DNA of 64,000 nt from Apis mellifera (GCF_003254395.2 NC_037647.1:5010752-5074751); one strand, 5' to 3'. Shown: positions 7,576 to 20,735, counted from the first letter of the stretch. Notes: generated by a model from the sequence alone, not told the origin. A program made the numbers and translations.

Positions 7576-10500
7576 CCCGTTAATATTAAACAGCATTCAT
7601 AATATCTGAGAAATATGGATGCAAATGGTCTTGATTACGGATCGTGATTACGAGGGAGTGGGGCGAGAGATATAATTGTAATTATTTGATAGCAATGATT
7701 TTAATTTTTCTCGATGATCTTTCTACTTTCTGAAGTCTTCTTTTATCGATTTTTCTTTGAAATTGTGTTAATTTGAGTTGGTAATGCCGTGGTTGAACGA
7801 CGAGAAATTATTGATATTTTATTAAAAAATAATAGTCAATTTAGTATGTAACAATATATTAAGAAACATATTAAATAAAGTAATCTTCATCTGATCTTAA
7901 CTTCAATTATACATCACAATACAATCTTCAATCCTGCTCTAGAACGTCCAAACTCATCCTCATTTCAATCTACATAAATACTTATCAATTCCTAGCTTCC
8001 TAACCTAAATCAAAAAATGAAACTGTGCAGCTATAACTATGCAAATTTTATTTTGCAGAAGACTCATATAAAGATAAAAAATAACTCGACCATCGTTACG
8101 AAATTCTGGCGATCAAAAAAATCAAGAACAGTACAATAAAAAGTCTTTAAGCTCATCTCAAGTTTCATTCGATGCGTTTCGTATAAGTAAATAAATACTT
8201 ATCTTGCAGTAAAAACTGTCGTGCCGAATCACAAGCGATTTTTGCCCCATGGATCCGCGAATCCTTCGTTTCTTCTTTCATTAAGACGGTATAATCATTG
8301 CTTTTAACGAAGCATCCGAATGTTTCCTTAACGACTCGTCCCTGACTCGATGCATTAACGCGATGCAAAGGAAATCGTCTTCATTACCGACCGAGCCAGC
8401 CACACTGTGGCAATCCGTCGGCTGTTTTTTTTTTTTCCTTCTTTTTTTATCGGCAGCCGCGCAACACTCGGCAATTTCCATCGGTTATGCACCCTGAACG
8501 CTGTTATTTTAGCGTTATTAGCGGATTCTATCCGGTTCTACATCGTGTCGGCCCTCGCTCGACCGATTGATAATCGGCAACGAGCGGAGAAAGTATTTTA
8601 CCGACGCAACCGATCGAAATAATCGATTTCCATCGTTCGTCAATGCACAAATGCTAATCGCTTTGAAACAGGATAGAGAACGATTTTCATTCACTCGTTC
8701 GATCGGCATCGTTTCGTTTAATCGATTCGACTGAGATGTATCGTGGATGGGATACGTGTCAGTTTGTGTAATTAGGGAAATTATATTGAATGTATTCGAT
8801 GTAGTCAAGACATCCAACTTGGAATCGTTTCGATTTCCTCACGAAATAGTAATTTTTAATGAAAGAAAATTATTAATTTAAGATCTTTACTTCAATTTGA
8901 ATCTTATAAAATTTATACTAAAATATTAAATTAAAGAACAAATTTGATGCATTCTTCTCTATGAGTCCATTTACAACTATTCACATCTAATTATATAGTT
9001 TCTTTATAAACAATTTAAATTATCCAAATTTAAAATCATTATTTTCGAAATGGTTTCACTTATATATTCTAAACATATTTTTATAGTTTTTTTTTTGGGT
9101 TTGTGCAGTTGGTATTATGCACATGGTATCATGAAGTCCACAAGAATATACCCAAGTATCATGTGCATATAGTTATTATATTATAAGGTTACAAGTTTGA
9201 CTATCAAACGAATTAAGGTGTGGCCTCTGTAAAAACTAAACCGTGACCAACTAATATCTCACATTCTGTTGGTAATTATAATTCATCTTATTCTCTGGAC
9301 GGTAAAAGCATTACCACAATCGGAGAGATAGTAGTGGATTCGAAGCAACCTAAATATTTTCTTATAATCATTAAACCGTGACTATGCTACTATGATTTAT
9401 TTCACAACATATGCGAAAAACATTTATTTAAAAACATTACAGTGATTAATTTCTATAATGGACGTGGAAAATATTTATCCAAGTGAATATCAAAGTTTTC
9501 ATTTTCAAATGTCAATACTTAAATTAGAAATTTTTCTCTAAGTTATGCAATTTATAAAAAAAAATGGATGACGTGTGTTTGATCATTCCTCCATGAATTT
9601 GTCTTTATTCGAAAGAGATAATTTTTATTTCGATAAGAAAAATAGAAATTTTTTCCCCCAGATCGAAAGAAACATTTTTTCCCTATAATTCTGTAAAATT
9701 TTAATTACAATCACTCTATTTAAATACTTTGTCCACTTTGTTGCGAACCAATTGCAATGAATATACAATAAATTATTTTTGATGAATAACAACGAAATCG
9801 TTCTTGTTGATTCCTTATCTTATTTTCTTCAAAAGAACAGATAGATATTCCAATATCCTTGTTCCACAAATTTCAATTTTTCTTATTATTTTGAATTGAT
9901 CGAATTAAGAAAAATATCACGGTAATGGAGAGTAACGAATCTAAGAGTCATAGAATAACGAACAAGTCACGACTATATCATAAACCTAGTTCACGTTGCA
10001 AATCTTGACGTATCTATGATCCAATCGCTTCACGATTTAAACGCTGTATGATTTATTCCATTCACGATCTTTCCTTCCATTCCCTATGTCCAAATACCAT
10101 TGTATAAAAAAAGAAAAAATAAATAAATAATACACGTGTACATACACGTGTGTTTCTAATTATTAAAAATTGCACTGATCAATCTCCATCTTCAATCAAG
10201 AAGAAATCTTTCTCGATATAAATTGACGAATTTGATTATAAATTAATGGATCGTTAAGAGAAAATAGGATAAACGAATCCCTCTGTCGATCGATCTAATC
10301 AAAGAGGGGAAGAGATATAATTAAAAAGGAGAACCCGTTTCAAACTTTGTGTCGCTATATTAATTAAAACCGATAGCTTCCTGTGCAGCTTTTTCATTTG
10401 TAGAAAATATTAATTAATTCCTTTTCCCTTAATTAATTACTGTATTCAAACTGTATCAATCGATTAACAACCACACGTATATAATAATTTCAAAACTATC
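7576..10500. other. Non-coding spacer with a CpG-rich island at 8225-8760
   Basis: The DNA is mostly AT-rich, with a CpG-rich stretch at about 8225-8760 in which short frames are open on both strands without agreement on one reading. At 9117-9125 and 9160-9168 there is a short inverted repeat (ATGCACATG / CATGTGCAT, 34-nt loop) inside a stretch poor in CpG (9090-9420) that differs from its surroundings and may be a remnant of a mobile element. I see no gene. Confidence 0.5.
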
Positions 10501-10816
10501 AATTTGATCAAATTAAAAAAACTCGCTCAACTCGCTTCAACCATCTGCGCACAGTTTTTCGAATAAATAAGGTACAATTTCTCTCGAATTCTCTTCATCT
10601 CGCATTTTTGCTCCCAGCTTTCTAGGCATGTCACCTCGCATCTTTTCTTCCTTCCTCGCAATCTTAGAAAAGGAGGATTCATTACGCGCATCGACGCAAC
10701 AATATGGCTCGATCGGGTGGCCGGTCGTTTGCCCCTATTTCCGAGTGAAATCCAAACAGTGTAGAGATCCACGATCCTTAAATGGCGTTTGATCCGCTTC
10801 TCTCGGTTTGTTGCAG

Positions 10817-10996
10817 CAGCTCAGCGCCGCGGTGTCTAATTGCGATGAAAGCGATGATGAAGTGGACACCCGGCTCGGCGAATTACAAGCAACGAGGTCG
10901 AAGCTGAGTGCTCGAATCTTGGTTAAGTTTAAGCGAATGAAATTTGTGGAATATCGTGGGATTGTAAAAAAATTGGGGGAGAGTTCGATCACTTGA
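10817..10996 (+). CDS. Candidate coding exon, unknown protein
   Basis: A pyrimidine-rich tract ending TTTGTTGCAG (10807-10816) is followed by an open frame, QLSAAVSNCDESDDEVDTRL and on, which runs to a TGA at 10994-10996. Codons up to about 10918 are GC-rich at the third position, while later ones are not. Coding may therefore stop near CTTG|GTTAAGT at 10919, although that is a poor donor, or the exon may be terminal. The peptide has an acidic patch followed by a heptad-like segment (LGELQATRSKLSARIL) that could be a short coiled coil. The minus strand is also open here (10735-10992), so the strand is uncertain. No homologue is recognised. Confidence 0.28.
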   Translation, partial: QLSAAVSNCDESDDEVDTRLGELQATRSKLSARILVKFKRMKFVEYRGIVKKLGESSIT

Positions 10997-13483
10997 ATTG
11001 ATATTTTACTTAAGATTTAATAATTTTGAATAATTAGAGGTGATATAGGCAAGTTATCGATTGGTTCTTGTGTATCTCAGAGATTTTTAATATTGTATTA
11101 TAATTTTGAATGATCAAACTCGCGTTACAAACTCGCTTTGCCTAAGAGAGGATGTGGATTACATCTTTTTAAGAGCTGATAATTTCTGGGGATGATCGTT
11201 GAAGAAGAATTTTCGAAATAGAGATGTGTCATATTTTGTTTCAGATTCGAAAGGAGTTTCTCTTTTAAACCGATACTCATTCACTTTCCTAAAGGAGAAA
11301 CTTTATCCATTTAATAAAACGGCGAAAATTCGAGCTCAGTTTTGTTTAAAAGTTAATAATAAATAGATATACAATATGTATATATATATCTCGGAAGTAT
11401 GGGCATTTAGATATCGATCTGAATTTCCTGTTTCTTTTTTTCTATGCTCAGAAATTACGTCTAATTCTATCCTTTCTACACCATTACACAGCTGAAACAT
11501 GATGCGGACGAGGGCAAAAATAAAAGGATAAGAAAGAAGAATTAATTTCATCCTTTTCCCCGAGCACAACATCACGAATATTCTTTATTCTATATTCTAT
11601 ATCGCCTTGGTAATTTCTCTATATTTATCACATTGTAATAAACCGAACCTCGCATAAACGAACCGATCACGGAGGGATCGATAACGATCGATCACACCTG
11701 CTTTGCATAAAAAATAAAATAAAAAAAAAAGGAAAAATTGGCGAAAGTGTGATTTCGAAGCTACAAATTATTCCCAATCTTCTGCAATCAAATACTTTTC
11801 GAAAAACTTCCTTCCCATTTCTACCTATACCGTGAAATCCAAGATGCATTGCTTCACTCTTTACAAGCCTCGTTGCTATATCATCGATCTCAAAAATATT
11901 TATCATCTCATAACAAAAACCTTCATATTTTGTTCATTAATAAAGAAAATCGAACTTATAATTTATTCCAAGTTATAAGTTATTTTATAAGTTTATAAAT
12001 TTATTTATAAGTTATCCAACAATTAGAGAAAATTTCTTTCCCTAAAACTTCTTCCTAATATATCTAGATCCTAATAAATCAATTCAACCCAAACCCCCGA
12101 AGCTCAAATATTCTCCACGAATCTCCTGATCGAAACAACAATGCAGATCCAAATTCCTATTCATACTAACAATAATAATAAAAAAAAAGAAAAATAGATC
12201 ATCAAGAAAGCCTCGTTATCGTCCATCTATTTTCCAGTCAGGGGATTGGCGGTAGAGATAGCATCGTTATCCCGGCATCGTGACCAATTTTATTCGTCGC
12301 AAAAGTAGCCGACATGGAAATCGATCATGGACACCGGATCCTTTTTTTCTTTTTTTTTTTTTTTTTTTTTTATTAAACGGGTAAACATCGAGATCGGGCA
12401 TCGTCCGTATTAGCCGCAACGAAAATTACCCTGGATACTTTGCCGAGCCGCGCCTCTCTCGCCACGAGATCGCCCAATGATCCGTCCGCCGACGGTTATT
12501 GCTTTTTCGCGAAATTGTTATTATTAGACGATACCGATCTCTTCTGTAAAAGTGGCACTTTCTAGGCCGTCCTCGAGAAGGATTCATCCTACGTGAGGAG
12601 AAATCGATTGTACGAGGGGCTCGATAGTAATTAGAGGATTGGCGCAGGTGGACGCGTTAACGAGGAAACCGATCGTTCAGAATGGGATGGTGTTTTCGAT
12701 ACGGTTTTTGAGCAGACATCCGAGACCGTTCGGATGGTGGAATGATAGGAAGGAATATAATTTTCGATCACGTTGTCTTTCGATATTTTTCGATCGACGA
12801 TATATTTTGAAAGTTTAGTTTCGAAGAGAATTTGTAGATATTTAATTTTTTAAATATAAGATTATTATGATGATTTTATTCATAAGTGACGTTTTACGGA
12901 TGATAAGTTAAATTTTTAAAAAAGATTAATTAACAAAGCATAGAGAATAAAAGTAATTAATGGTGAGTTATTTTTCACGAGTTTTCATTCTGAAATTGTT
13001 GATCATCGCGAATTACGAGTTTCCAATGAAAATACGAATTAACCTGAAAAGAAAACCGGGTGTGTACCGTTGCACGGATGGAAATCAAAGCGTGCACGAT
13101 GAATCTTCCATTTGACGAATCTCGAAGAGAGAGAAAAAAAAAGAGGGGGGGATACAAGTTTTTAGCAATAAAAGTTGATCGAGCATGACGATTTAACGAT
13201 CGATGAAGCCAATTTAATAGTAGAATAACGAAAGGCCCAGGTGCGAACGATTAAAGTGAAAATGCCAGCCGGCTTCCAATTTTCTATTTTATTTCAAGCC
13301 TGACAGAAGACTGGCGCGTGTGGCGGATATTTAATAAACGTTCCGTTTCTTCGAGGTGCAATTAGTAGCCGATCGAAAAAGGTAGGGCGATAATTACGTG
13401 GATCGTAAATTCTCGGTTAAATTAGTCAGGGCAACATGCGTATAGATTTTACGATGCACTTTGCAATCGACGCTGGTGGCGTT
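10997..13483. other. Spacer with CpG-rich island and a long T run
   Basis: AT-rich DNA surrounds a CpG-rich island at about 12226-12725. The island is interrupted by a T-rich run at about 12340-12371 with only one or two C interruptions. The island begins after an acceptor-like CTATTTTCCAG (about 12235) but has stops in all plus frames within a few dozen codons, so a coding exon is unlikely. Such islands in bee DNA are often conserved non-coding elements; here that is only inferred. Confidence 0.5.
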
Positions 13484-13870
13484 CCTTAAGTAATATTATT
13501 TGTATACCAATTCGAGATTTATGAACGTGTGGTGTGGTGTAATTAAAAAGGTCATTACGTTCCTTTGGGAAAATTAAAAATGAAATTGAAAGTGTACAGG
13601 TTACCATAGAAAATCGAAATCCATCTAATATCCGATTCCGCTAGGGGAAAACTACGATGATTTTAACGATGGTTTTAACTCGTTATTGCTGGCCAGTTAT
13701 CTAGTTACTCGCTTTCTTAAGCGATATTCGTTATGTTACGTTATCGAGATTTATGAATGCTAACTTTGACGTGCGGTGTAATTAAAAAGGAAATTACGTT
13801 TCTTTCTAGGGGATATTAAAAGCGGTGTGAAATTGAAAGCGCGGGAGATCAGCGTTTATGGAAAATGGAA
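13484..13870. repeat. Diverged tandem duplication, about 230 bp apart
   Basis: GAGATTTATGAACGTGTGGTGTGGTGTAATTAAAAAGG with CATTACGTTCCTTTGG and AAATTGAAAG (about 13484-13615) recurs as GAGATTTATGAATG, GACGTGCGGTGTAATTAAAAAGG, AATTACGTTTCTTTC and AAATTGAAAG (about 13716-13870). Both copies begin next to CCTTAAG or TCTTAAG and end with a GGAAAAT or GAAAATCG phrase. The copies are old, with many substitutions and small indels. Confidence 0.75.
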
Positions 13871-15393
13871 AATTATTATCGATCTCGCTTCTTTCGAGGA
13901 AATATGTTTGTGTATTGTATTTTCTTCTTTGAATTTTTTTCTTTTTTTTAATATCTTGTGACACTTGTCACAAATCGTTAATAGAAATAGAAGATGATCC
14001 CGGAGGGTTACACATAGGAGGATTCGTAATAACGAAACGAGCGAAGAGGATGATGCAAATATTACATTCCTACGCGTTCAGGAAATATGTACAGGATGAA
14101 AGATAAAGTAATCAGATAGTACAAAGTACAAGAAGAAAGTAATTCCATGAAATTGCTAATTTTGAAAAAAATACGCAATTTAGAGATTGAATGAAGAAAA
14201 TTGAGAAAGAAGACGAAAGGGATGATTGAAACGTAGGCAACTAATAATATGTAATAATACATACATTACATATCGATGATTCACGTGAAATTTGATTATA
14301 TAACACATACCATTTTGTCCATTCGAAAAATATACGATTATTCCTCCTGCAGTAAGATTTTGACGAAAAATATCGAAAAAAATTTCTCGTTTTAAATTAA
14401 AAATAAAATTTATGAAATGGATGTAACGGATGAATCGAGTTACTGACATTTTAGAATATGACTAGTGAAAGAGGGAATGACGATACTTTCCTTATATCAC
14501 AAATCCGAGCTTATATTTTTCAATATTATTCATTTTTAAATCGATCTGAAACGATTTGTAATTTTGACATTTGGCCGAATTTACGATTCACTTGAGCTCG
14601 CTTTCAGATTTAATACTGTAGGTGCGTAGGTTGTAATAATTCACACGTCAAACGTCAAGTTAATCTCACGTGATGTATCAATGTAAAATATGTACAAAGT
14701 AATGATAGCTGTCGATGTTGGGGTACTTAGCATTTACCTACGCAACCATCACTTATATATTATTATATATCGCGGGAATTATCTATGATCTTCCTCCGTG
14801 TTTCAAGTTTCAAATAACGAAAGTAATCGAAATGTGTAACGGGAAAATTCGGATAGAAATATTAAAATTATAATCACATTTTATATACATAAATATAAAT
14901 TGGCCAATTTTTATATTTCTTGTTCTAAAATTTATCTTTGGAAAAGTACGATCTCTTTCTTAATTGGTTAAAACTGAGAGAGAGAGAGAGAGAGAAAGAG
15001 AGTTTATCGCGTTTATAAAAATACTAAGATTTAATTGAACTTTCGGGAAATCAATCGAACGCTTTCGTTTCAATTAAGATCTCTCGTTAACCCATTAAAA
15101 ATTAAATAATCCATACTCCATTAATGCCCATCTCTTGTTCGAATCAACGTGTTCCAATCAAACCTTGAAATCTCCATTAAATCTTAATTTTCACGGATCA
15201 TATTCAGAACAACATCGCAGCCATAAAACAATCGGATGATCACGATCGATTAATATGAAAAACGGTGTAATAAAATTATTTATCACAGAGTATGTACAGT
15301 ATCTGATAAAAAAAACTTTCCTTTTCGAAATTCACTTCGATCAAATTAAATTTCTAACGTACATATTCTTTCATACTAAATTTCTATCGAGAA
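13871..15393. other. AT-rich spacer with a GA microsatellite
   Basis: This stretch is mostly AT-rich. A (GA)n tract lies at 14976-15002. Short minus-strand open stretches at 14062-14449 are AT-driven and show no domain. Nothing else is seen. Confidence 0.5.
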
Positions 15394-15472
15394 AGAGAGA
15401 TGGAGACGTAGATGGCGCTGATCTGCAATCGTCTCTGTCCTACTGCAGCGCCATCTCTCTCTCCATCTCTCT
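15394..15472. repeat. Hairpin with two AGATGGCGC words, CTCF-like core
   Basis: The left arm 15394-15420 and right arm 15446-15472 are reverse complements at 24 of 27 positions, with a 25-nt loop. Each arm ends in the word AGATGGCGCTG facing the loop (15410-15418 plus, 15448-15456 minus). This word resembles the core of the CTCF insulator motif known from flies and vertebrates. A related sequence without the left arm occurs at 48111-48185. It could also be a small inverted-repeat element or a purine/pyrimidine simple repeat that grew around the core. Confidence 0.7.
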
Positions 15473-16011
15473 CCATCCAACCCAATAACCTATACGCCCT
15501 CTTTCCCTTTTGATCGATCCTTCAAACTCGTCTTATTTTATCAAACCCCCTTCTATTTATATTTTCTACCATCAAACAGCATCCATATAATTTCATCGCA
15601 AGCGAAATCGTTCCATTTTAACGCGTTCATTCATCATCATCCCGCGCGTACACACACTTTCACACGCAAATCCCCGTCGAACACGATCTTCATCTATTCT
15701 TCATTTGCTAACGCGCGCGCGTCACGGTTCATCGAGCTTCGTTATCACGCCTCTCCGCGCCATTTGACGCGTGTTTTCAAACAGCTGGAATCCCGCGATG
15801 GGATCGACGAGGCTTTGGCAAAGGGTGTGCAACGTTTGTAATTGGTGGCGGCGTGACGGTGAAACGATTTATCGATACCGCGGACCCACCCGTGCCCGAG
15901 AACAAAGCAATAATATATCAGGATAGCCCGTTACGCGCGCATCGTGTACCGTTATCAAGGACAATTACGTGGCCAGATAGTGGATAGATGTATATACATA
16001 TATACAGGATG
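15473..16011. other. CpG-rich segment, no gene seen
   Basis: Pyrimidine-rich DNA (15473-15690) passes into CpG-rich DNA (15690-15990) with GCGCGCGCGT and many TCG/CGA words. No frame is kept open on either strand. A regulatory role is possible but not shown. Confidence 0.45.
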
Positions 16012-16297
16012 TTTCATAAAGTACAGGCTTAAAGGTTTGTGAATAGCATTAGTCTTTCTCGATGACTTGGTTATTCGTAAATGATGAATACTTACAATCA
16101 ATTTTGTATTTTTCTTTATTATTCGAAATGTTTCGAAAAATATTATCTTAAGAAAAAGGAAGATATTAATTGTATCCAATTCTTTAAAGTAATTAAATCA
16201 TCTTACGTAATTTTAATCGAGAAGAAAGAAGAGAGCTGAGGAATGAAATGGAGTTTAATTTTAAGAAAAATTTTCGAATTGAAAAAGGAGAAGAAGA
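16012..16297 (+). repeat. Dispersed repeat, copy 1 (second copy at 24758)
   Basis: TTCATAAAGTAC, GGCTTAAAGGTTTGTGAATAGCATTAG, GATGACTTGGTTATTCGTAAATGATGAATA, CGAAAAATATTAT, ATCCAATTCTTTAA and GGAGTTTAATTTTA occur in this order here and at 24758-25067. Just upstream, TATACAGGATGTTTCATAAAG resembles a transposon end, but I could not find a matching inverted terminus, so the element class stays open. Confidence 0.85.
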
Positions 16298-17880
16298 TGG
16301 CAAGGAACTCTGCGAAATTGCGTACGTTGGGAGGCCAGGTTATGAAACAGCCTGTACGTACGTATCTGAAATGAAACGATCGCTTTCGAGGGAAGATCTC
16401 GAGCTCGGTGACCTTTCGGTGCGCGCGTTCGGTATAAGAGGCATGTAATTTTCTCGCGGGCTCGTTTTGTTGCTAATTCAACGGTTAGCGGGCCGAGATT
16501 AGCCGATCGATCGTGCCTGCTACACGATCTCCGCATCCGTGGATACGATTTCTCGACATCGATGTGGCCCCCGTACCGATTTTTCCACGCGTACCCGGTG
16601 TCTAATTGCTAGGGATAAGATCGGCCTCGGGCGATGCGCAGGATGAAAATGGTAATGGCGACCGCGTCGAATTGGGTAAAGGTCTCTATAATATCATTTC
16701 ACTGTTCGTTTCTCGAATTTTTTTTATCCACTTCTTCTGTAACCGATCGTTCATTCAAAATTATGGACATCGCCTGTGTTTTTTTTATTTATCGCTGAAA
16801 TTTTTTTGGGTTAAAAATTGATACAATGTATTTGGATCATGGTTTAATTTAAGATCTGTTATTAATTACCACGTGTTAGTGAAATTTATAAATTCCAAAC
16901 ACACGTTGCTCGAGTATTAGCCGAAGTAATTCGCGATGAAGTTTGTTGAAATTATTCAGGATAGATTTATAGAAAGTGGGTTGGGTTGAATTAACTTGGT
17001 TGCAAATGAGGGTCATTCGTCATCGGCGCAAGAATTGCCGCTAAGCAGTTTTGATTGGTAATTATGAGTTTTGATGAGTTGCGACTTTTCCTTTTCTGGA
17101 ATTTTCATCGTTCGTGCACTCGTAAGTATCGTTTAATCAAAAGAATTCAATCTCGCTTCTTAATCTTTGATTCATTTTCAACGAGTGCGTCCACGCAATT
17201 CAAATTTCAAAGAAGCAAGTATCACAACCATTTCCTCTCCGCGCTCTTTTCTACCCAACAAATGGCTCTTAGTACCACTTTTCCACTCTGAATTAATCCA
17301 CTCTTCCATTTCGATCCAATTACTCGTCTCAAATATCCCTGGCCTTTCCTCTATCCCCTAATCATTCGTTAAATAATAATAATAAAACAGAAATTACGAA
17401 TCCCTCTTCTGGAACAATCACGATCCTCTTCATGATCCATCCGTAAAACGATCCACGCTGGTTTCGATATCAACGCGGGACCACGCAACGCGTTTCTGCT
17501 TTCCTTCCGGATAATTAACGTCCTCGTTATCGAAATCGTTCCTTCCTCGTTATCGCAGCTTAAAACCCCATTAAACCGAGGGGGGAAGGGGAGCACACGC
17601 TCGGCTCGTAATGAACGCAGAAAAACAGCTTTTCAGAGCGTAAATAAGCGTGTTCAATCAAAGAGACATTAGAACGGTACCGAAGCGTGGATGGAGGAAC
17701 GTCTCTCGAACGAGATCATCGTCGACAGCCGTGCACAGGTGGACTAAAATGGCCGATGTTAGATGGCTGTTAGTTGGCCGAGCCTCAAGGTCGTTATTGC
17801 TACACGCTTTATGAAGAATTATGGGCGGTGTTGTTGGCAATCGTGGGGAAATGGGATCGCGAGTTTTACTCGAGTTGTGG
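16298..17880. other. CpG-rich segments, no gene established
   Basis: CpG-rich stretches lie at about 16380-16700 and 17400-17880, separated by AT-rich DNA. A short plus-strand frame beginning ATG AGT TTT GAT GAG at 17064 runs to CACTC|GTAAGTATC (donor-like, about 17122). Its codon composition is not distinctive and nothing is recognised. Both-strand open stretches at 16248-16536 are judged to be chance. Confidence 0.4.
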
Positions 17881-17982
17881 GACTAAATGGAGATCGAGAA
17901 CGTAGAAAGAATATTTTTGAGATTAATTTGCATAAATAATGTATATGGTAAAGAATATTATCGAGGAAAATGGGGAAATAAT

Positions 17983-18053
17983 GTTAAATTTTTCTTTGAA
18001 ATAATTAAAATTACAATATATTCTTATCACGTATGATATATGATATTTATTGT
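17983..18053 (+). repeat. Direct repeat, copy 1 (pair at 18872)
   Basis: AATAATTAAAATTACAATATATTCTT followed by TATGATATATGATATTTATT matches 18872-18947 with few changes. It is part of an AT-rich local duplication about 890 bp apart. Confidence 0.7.
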
Positions 18054-18871
18054 CAGATGTAATAATTATTAAACGTGTGATTCATTATATAATTGGATGC
18101 ATATACATAAAAGATTAGAAGGAAAAGAAGAATCAATTAATTGTACGATTTAATCTTTACACTTGTAGAATTTATAATATTTATAATATCGTGTTTTAGA
18201 AAAATCTTTTCGATAATTGGTAACAGTACATATTATATTAGATATTTATTGTAGAGTTTAGAGTACAAGGAGTTCTACGTCTTCTCCTCGCTTGGCAAGT
18301 AAGCAGAGCAAAGAAAAAAAATTCCCCACAATGCGCTATAAAGCCTCACAATGCTGCAATCGTGGTACAAAATTGGCGCCAATTTCTAACTTCCTCTTTC
18401 GGAATCGTGCTCCAATGCCCCGCATATATCTCTGTATATATTCGTAAGGAACCCAACACACGACCTTTTGACGCAATCGCTCGAAGGCAGAAAAATATTA
18501 ATACAAGCATTAGAAAGTTCCGTGTGCTCGTCGTCCGTGCGCGCAAATGCACAACGCCGCGCCGTTTCAGAATTCTGCAACCGATCCAAGTCCGTGCTCG
18601 CTCCACCATATTTCGAATTCTCTGGGACGCGGTTTAATTCTAAACGCGCATACCCTCGCGTGTTTTCTTCAATTTTAAGAACGAGCGGATGCATTGAATC
18701 AACTTTGCAACGAATGCGATAAATTTCTGCTCAATGCTGTTGGTCTAAATTATCTTTTCCTAAGGTTAAATGATCTTAAATTAAATACAGGAAATTGTGC
18801 GCAATTATCACGAAAATTGAGGGAAATTGAGGTGTTCGTGAATAGAAATAAATCGTTTTAATTCCTCGAGT

Positions 18872-18947
18872 AACGTCAAATAAACTTTTCTTTTAAATAA
18901 TTAAAATTACAATATATTCTTGTTATGTATGATATTTGATATTTATT
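18872..18947 (+). repeat. Direct repeat, copy 2 (pair at 17983)
   Basis: AAATAATTAAAATTACAATATATTCTTG followed by TATGATATTTGATATTTATT matches the copy at 17983-18053. Between the copies lies a CpG-rich stretch (18350-18700), which is open on both strands and has no recognised product. Confidence 0.7.
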
Positions 18948-20330
18948 ATAATTATTTTGATTACTGATAATCGTTATAGAAATTCGAAATTTTTTATAAT
19001 TAATAACAATTGTTGAAATTGTTTTGACGAATAATTAATTATACATCGATAAATGATAATTTATCTTTGTAACTTTTATGAATAATATTTTTTGAGGATT
19101 TTTTTGAATACATAATATTCAAGCTATTAAGTTATTATCTAATAAAAATTATAAGAAATATTATATAAATTTATTGACATTAAAAAATTTTATTGATTGT
19201 ATATAATTTTATCTATTCTATTCATGATTTTTTCACAAACAGTTAGATACTGTTTTATTTTATATATATAACCAATCATTCTGAATTTCCTTCTACCTGA
19301 AAAAAATTTCAAAACAGTGAGAAAGAAGAAGAATAATCAAACTGATCATGTTCAAAGTTCTACAAGATTTTAATTGTATCAGATATTCTCTAAATATTAA
19401 AATTTAAATAAATTGGCTTTATTATCTCTTATAAAAATATTTTGCCAAAATTGTGCACAATAAATAAATTGGATGAATTTATCGAATCTAAAAGCAATTA
19501 AAAGAACTTCTTCAAATAAATTATTTCCATTTAAATTCGATATCCCAATATGTTTTAATATTGAAAAAAAAAAAGCGTATTAATCCTTTCGTTCCTCTCC
19601 CATTAATTATATAAATAGTTTTCAACAATCAAAATGCGCCCATAATTAAGCAGACACGACAGCTACAATCGAAAAACCTGTGTATCTGAATGGTTCAAAC
19701 CTGGTTCGCAACTTTACAGTGATTAACACGCGATTCTGAAACGACAAATTTTCAAAGTGAAGACCAGTGGCAATTCGAGCGTCACTTTGTAGGATCTTAA
19801 ATGGAAACGTGAGAGATTAAATTTTATGGAAACGAGGCACTCCAGATAAAGATCACACAACAAGCTTTTGCTTTAAAGTATTCCGAAATAGTATTCGATC
19901 ATCAAAAAAAAAAAAAAAATAAATAAATAAACGAGGAATATATAAATGAAAACATTTGTTATTTTTTACCAAGTTTAGAATAATATAAATAAATCACGAT
20001 TTGGTTTATTTATCTTATGTGCAAACCTTTATTTATTGATGAGACGACTTTTGATACATGCAAAGTCAATCTTTTGACAATTAAAAAGCTAACTAAGTAC
20101 TAAAGTAAGAATTCTTACATTTTACAAATATCAATTTTAAAATAAAATTTGTTACAAATCATAAATACTGAATAATATTTAATTGTAATAAATTTCAATT
20201 CGATAAAATAATAATTCACAATAATCTAAAAATCTTTCGAGCCAACAGATTCCAAAATCCTTCCAAAATCTGACAAATAATAGAACCAACTGTCTAATTA
20301 TCGAAAAAAGAAAAAAAAAATATCGCATCT
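18948..20330. other. AT-rich spacer
   Basis: Low-complexity AT-rich DNA with short A and T runs. I see no gene, no repeat of note and no CpG enrichment. Confidence 0.6.
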
Positions 20331-20735
20331 CTTTTTCCTCGCGTCACGGGATGAAGGAAAGCAGAAATTCCAGGTGCGATACCGGCGATCTCTCGATTAT
20401 CGCGGTCGTTCGATATCGTGGATCCACTGGTCGACGATATTTCGTTCCCAGCCACGTTCCGTTATAGCCCGATACACTCGTATTCCTGGAATTACGACCG
20501 CGTGTTCGCGCGGCCGCCTCGAAATTGCGGGGTATCGATCAAAACCGAGCGGATATCTAATAGCGAGGATCGCACGTTTTCCTCGCTCCCTCTCTCTCCT
20601 CCACGACGGAGAAAATACGGCTAGGCTGGTGGTAAGGTCGACGGGAGAGATCTGGCGAGGTAGATCAACAGAGGGATGCGCAGAGGGCAAGGAAAAAGGA
20701 GTGAGGAGAGATTTGGAGGGATTCTATTATTAGGT
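20331..20735. other. CpG-rich island
   Basis: About 400 bp rich in CGAT, TCGA and CGCG, including a NotI-type GCGGCCGC at about 20510. Frames of 119 codons (plus, 20374-20733) and 97 codons (minus, 20397-20690) are both open, both Arg-rich, and neither resembles a known family. That is the usual result of a GC-rich island without coding pressure. It may be a conserved regulatory element or a promoter. Confidence 0.5.

Noticed and set aside
8281..8481. Minus-strand 66-codon frame with fairly balanced codons
   Set aside because: Its upstream side is a purine run (Lys-rich when read), giving no acceptor, and no family is recognised.
12235..12330. Exon after the acceptor-like CTATTTTCCAG
   Set aside because: All plus frames meet stops within about 25 codons and no donor of quality follows.
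20374..20733. 119-codon Arg-rich plus frame, with a 97-codon minus frame opposite
   Set aside because: Both strands are open through a CpG island, with no domain and no codon preference favouring one reading.
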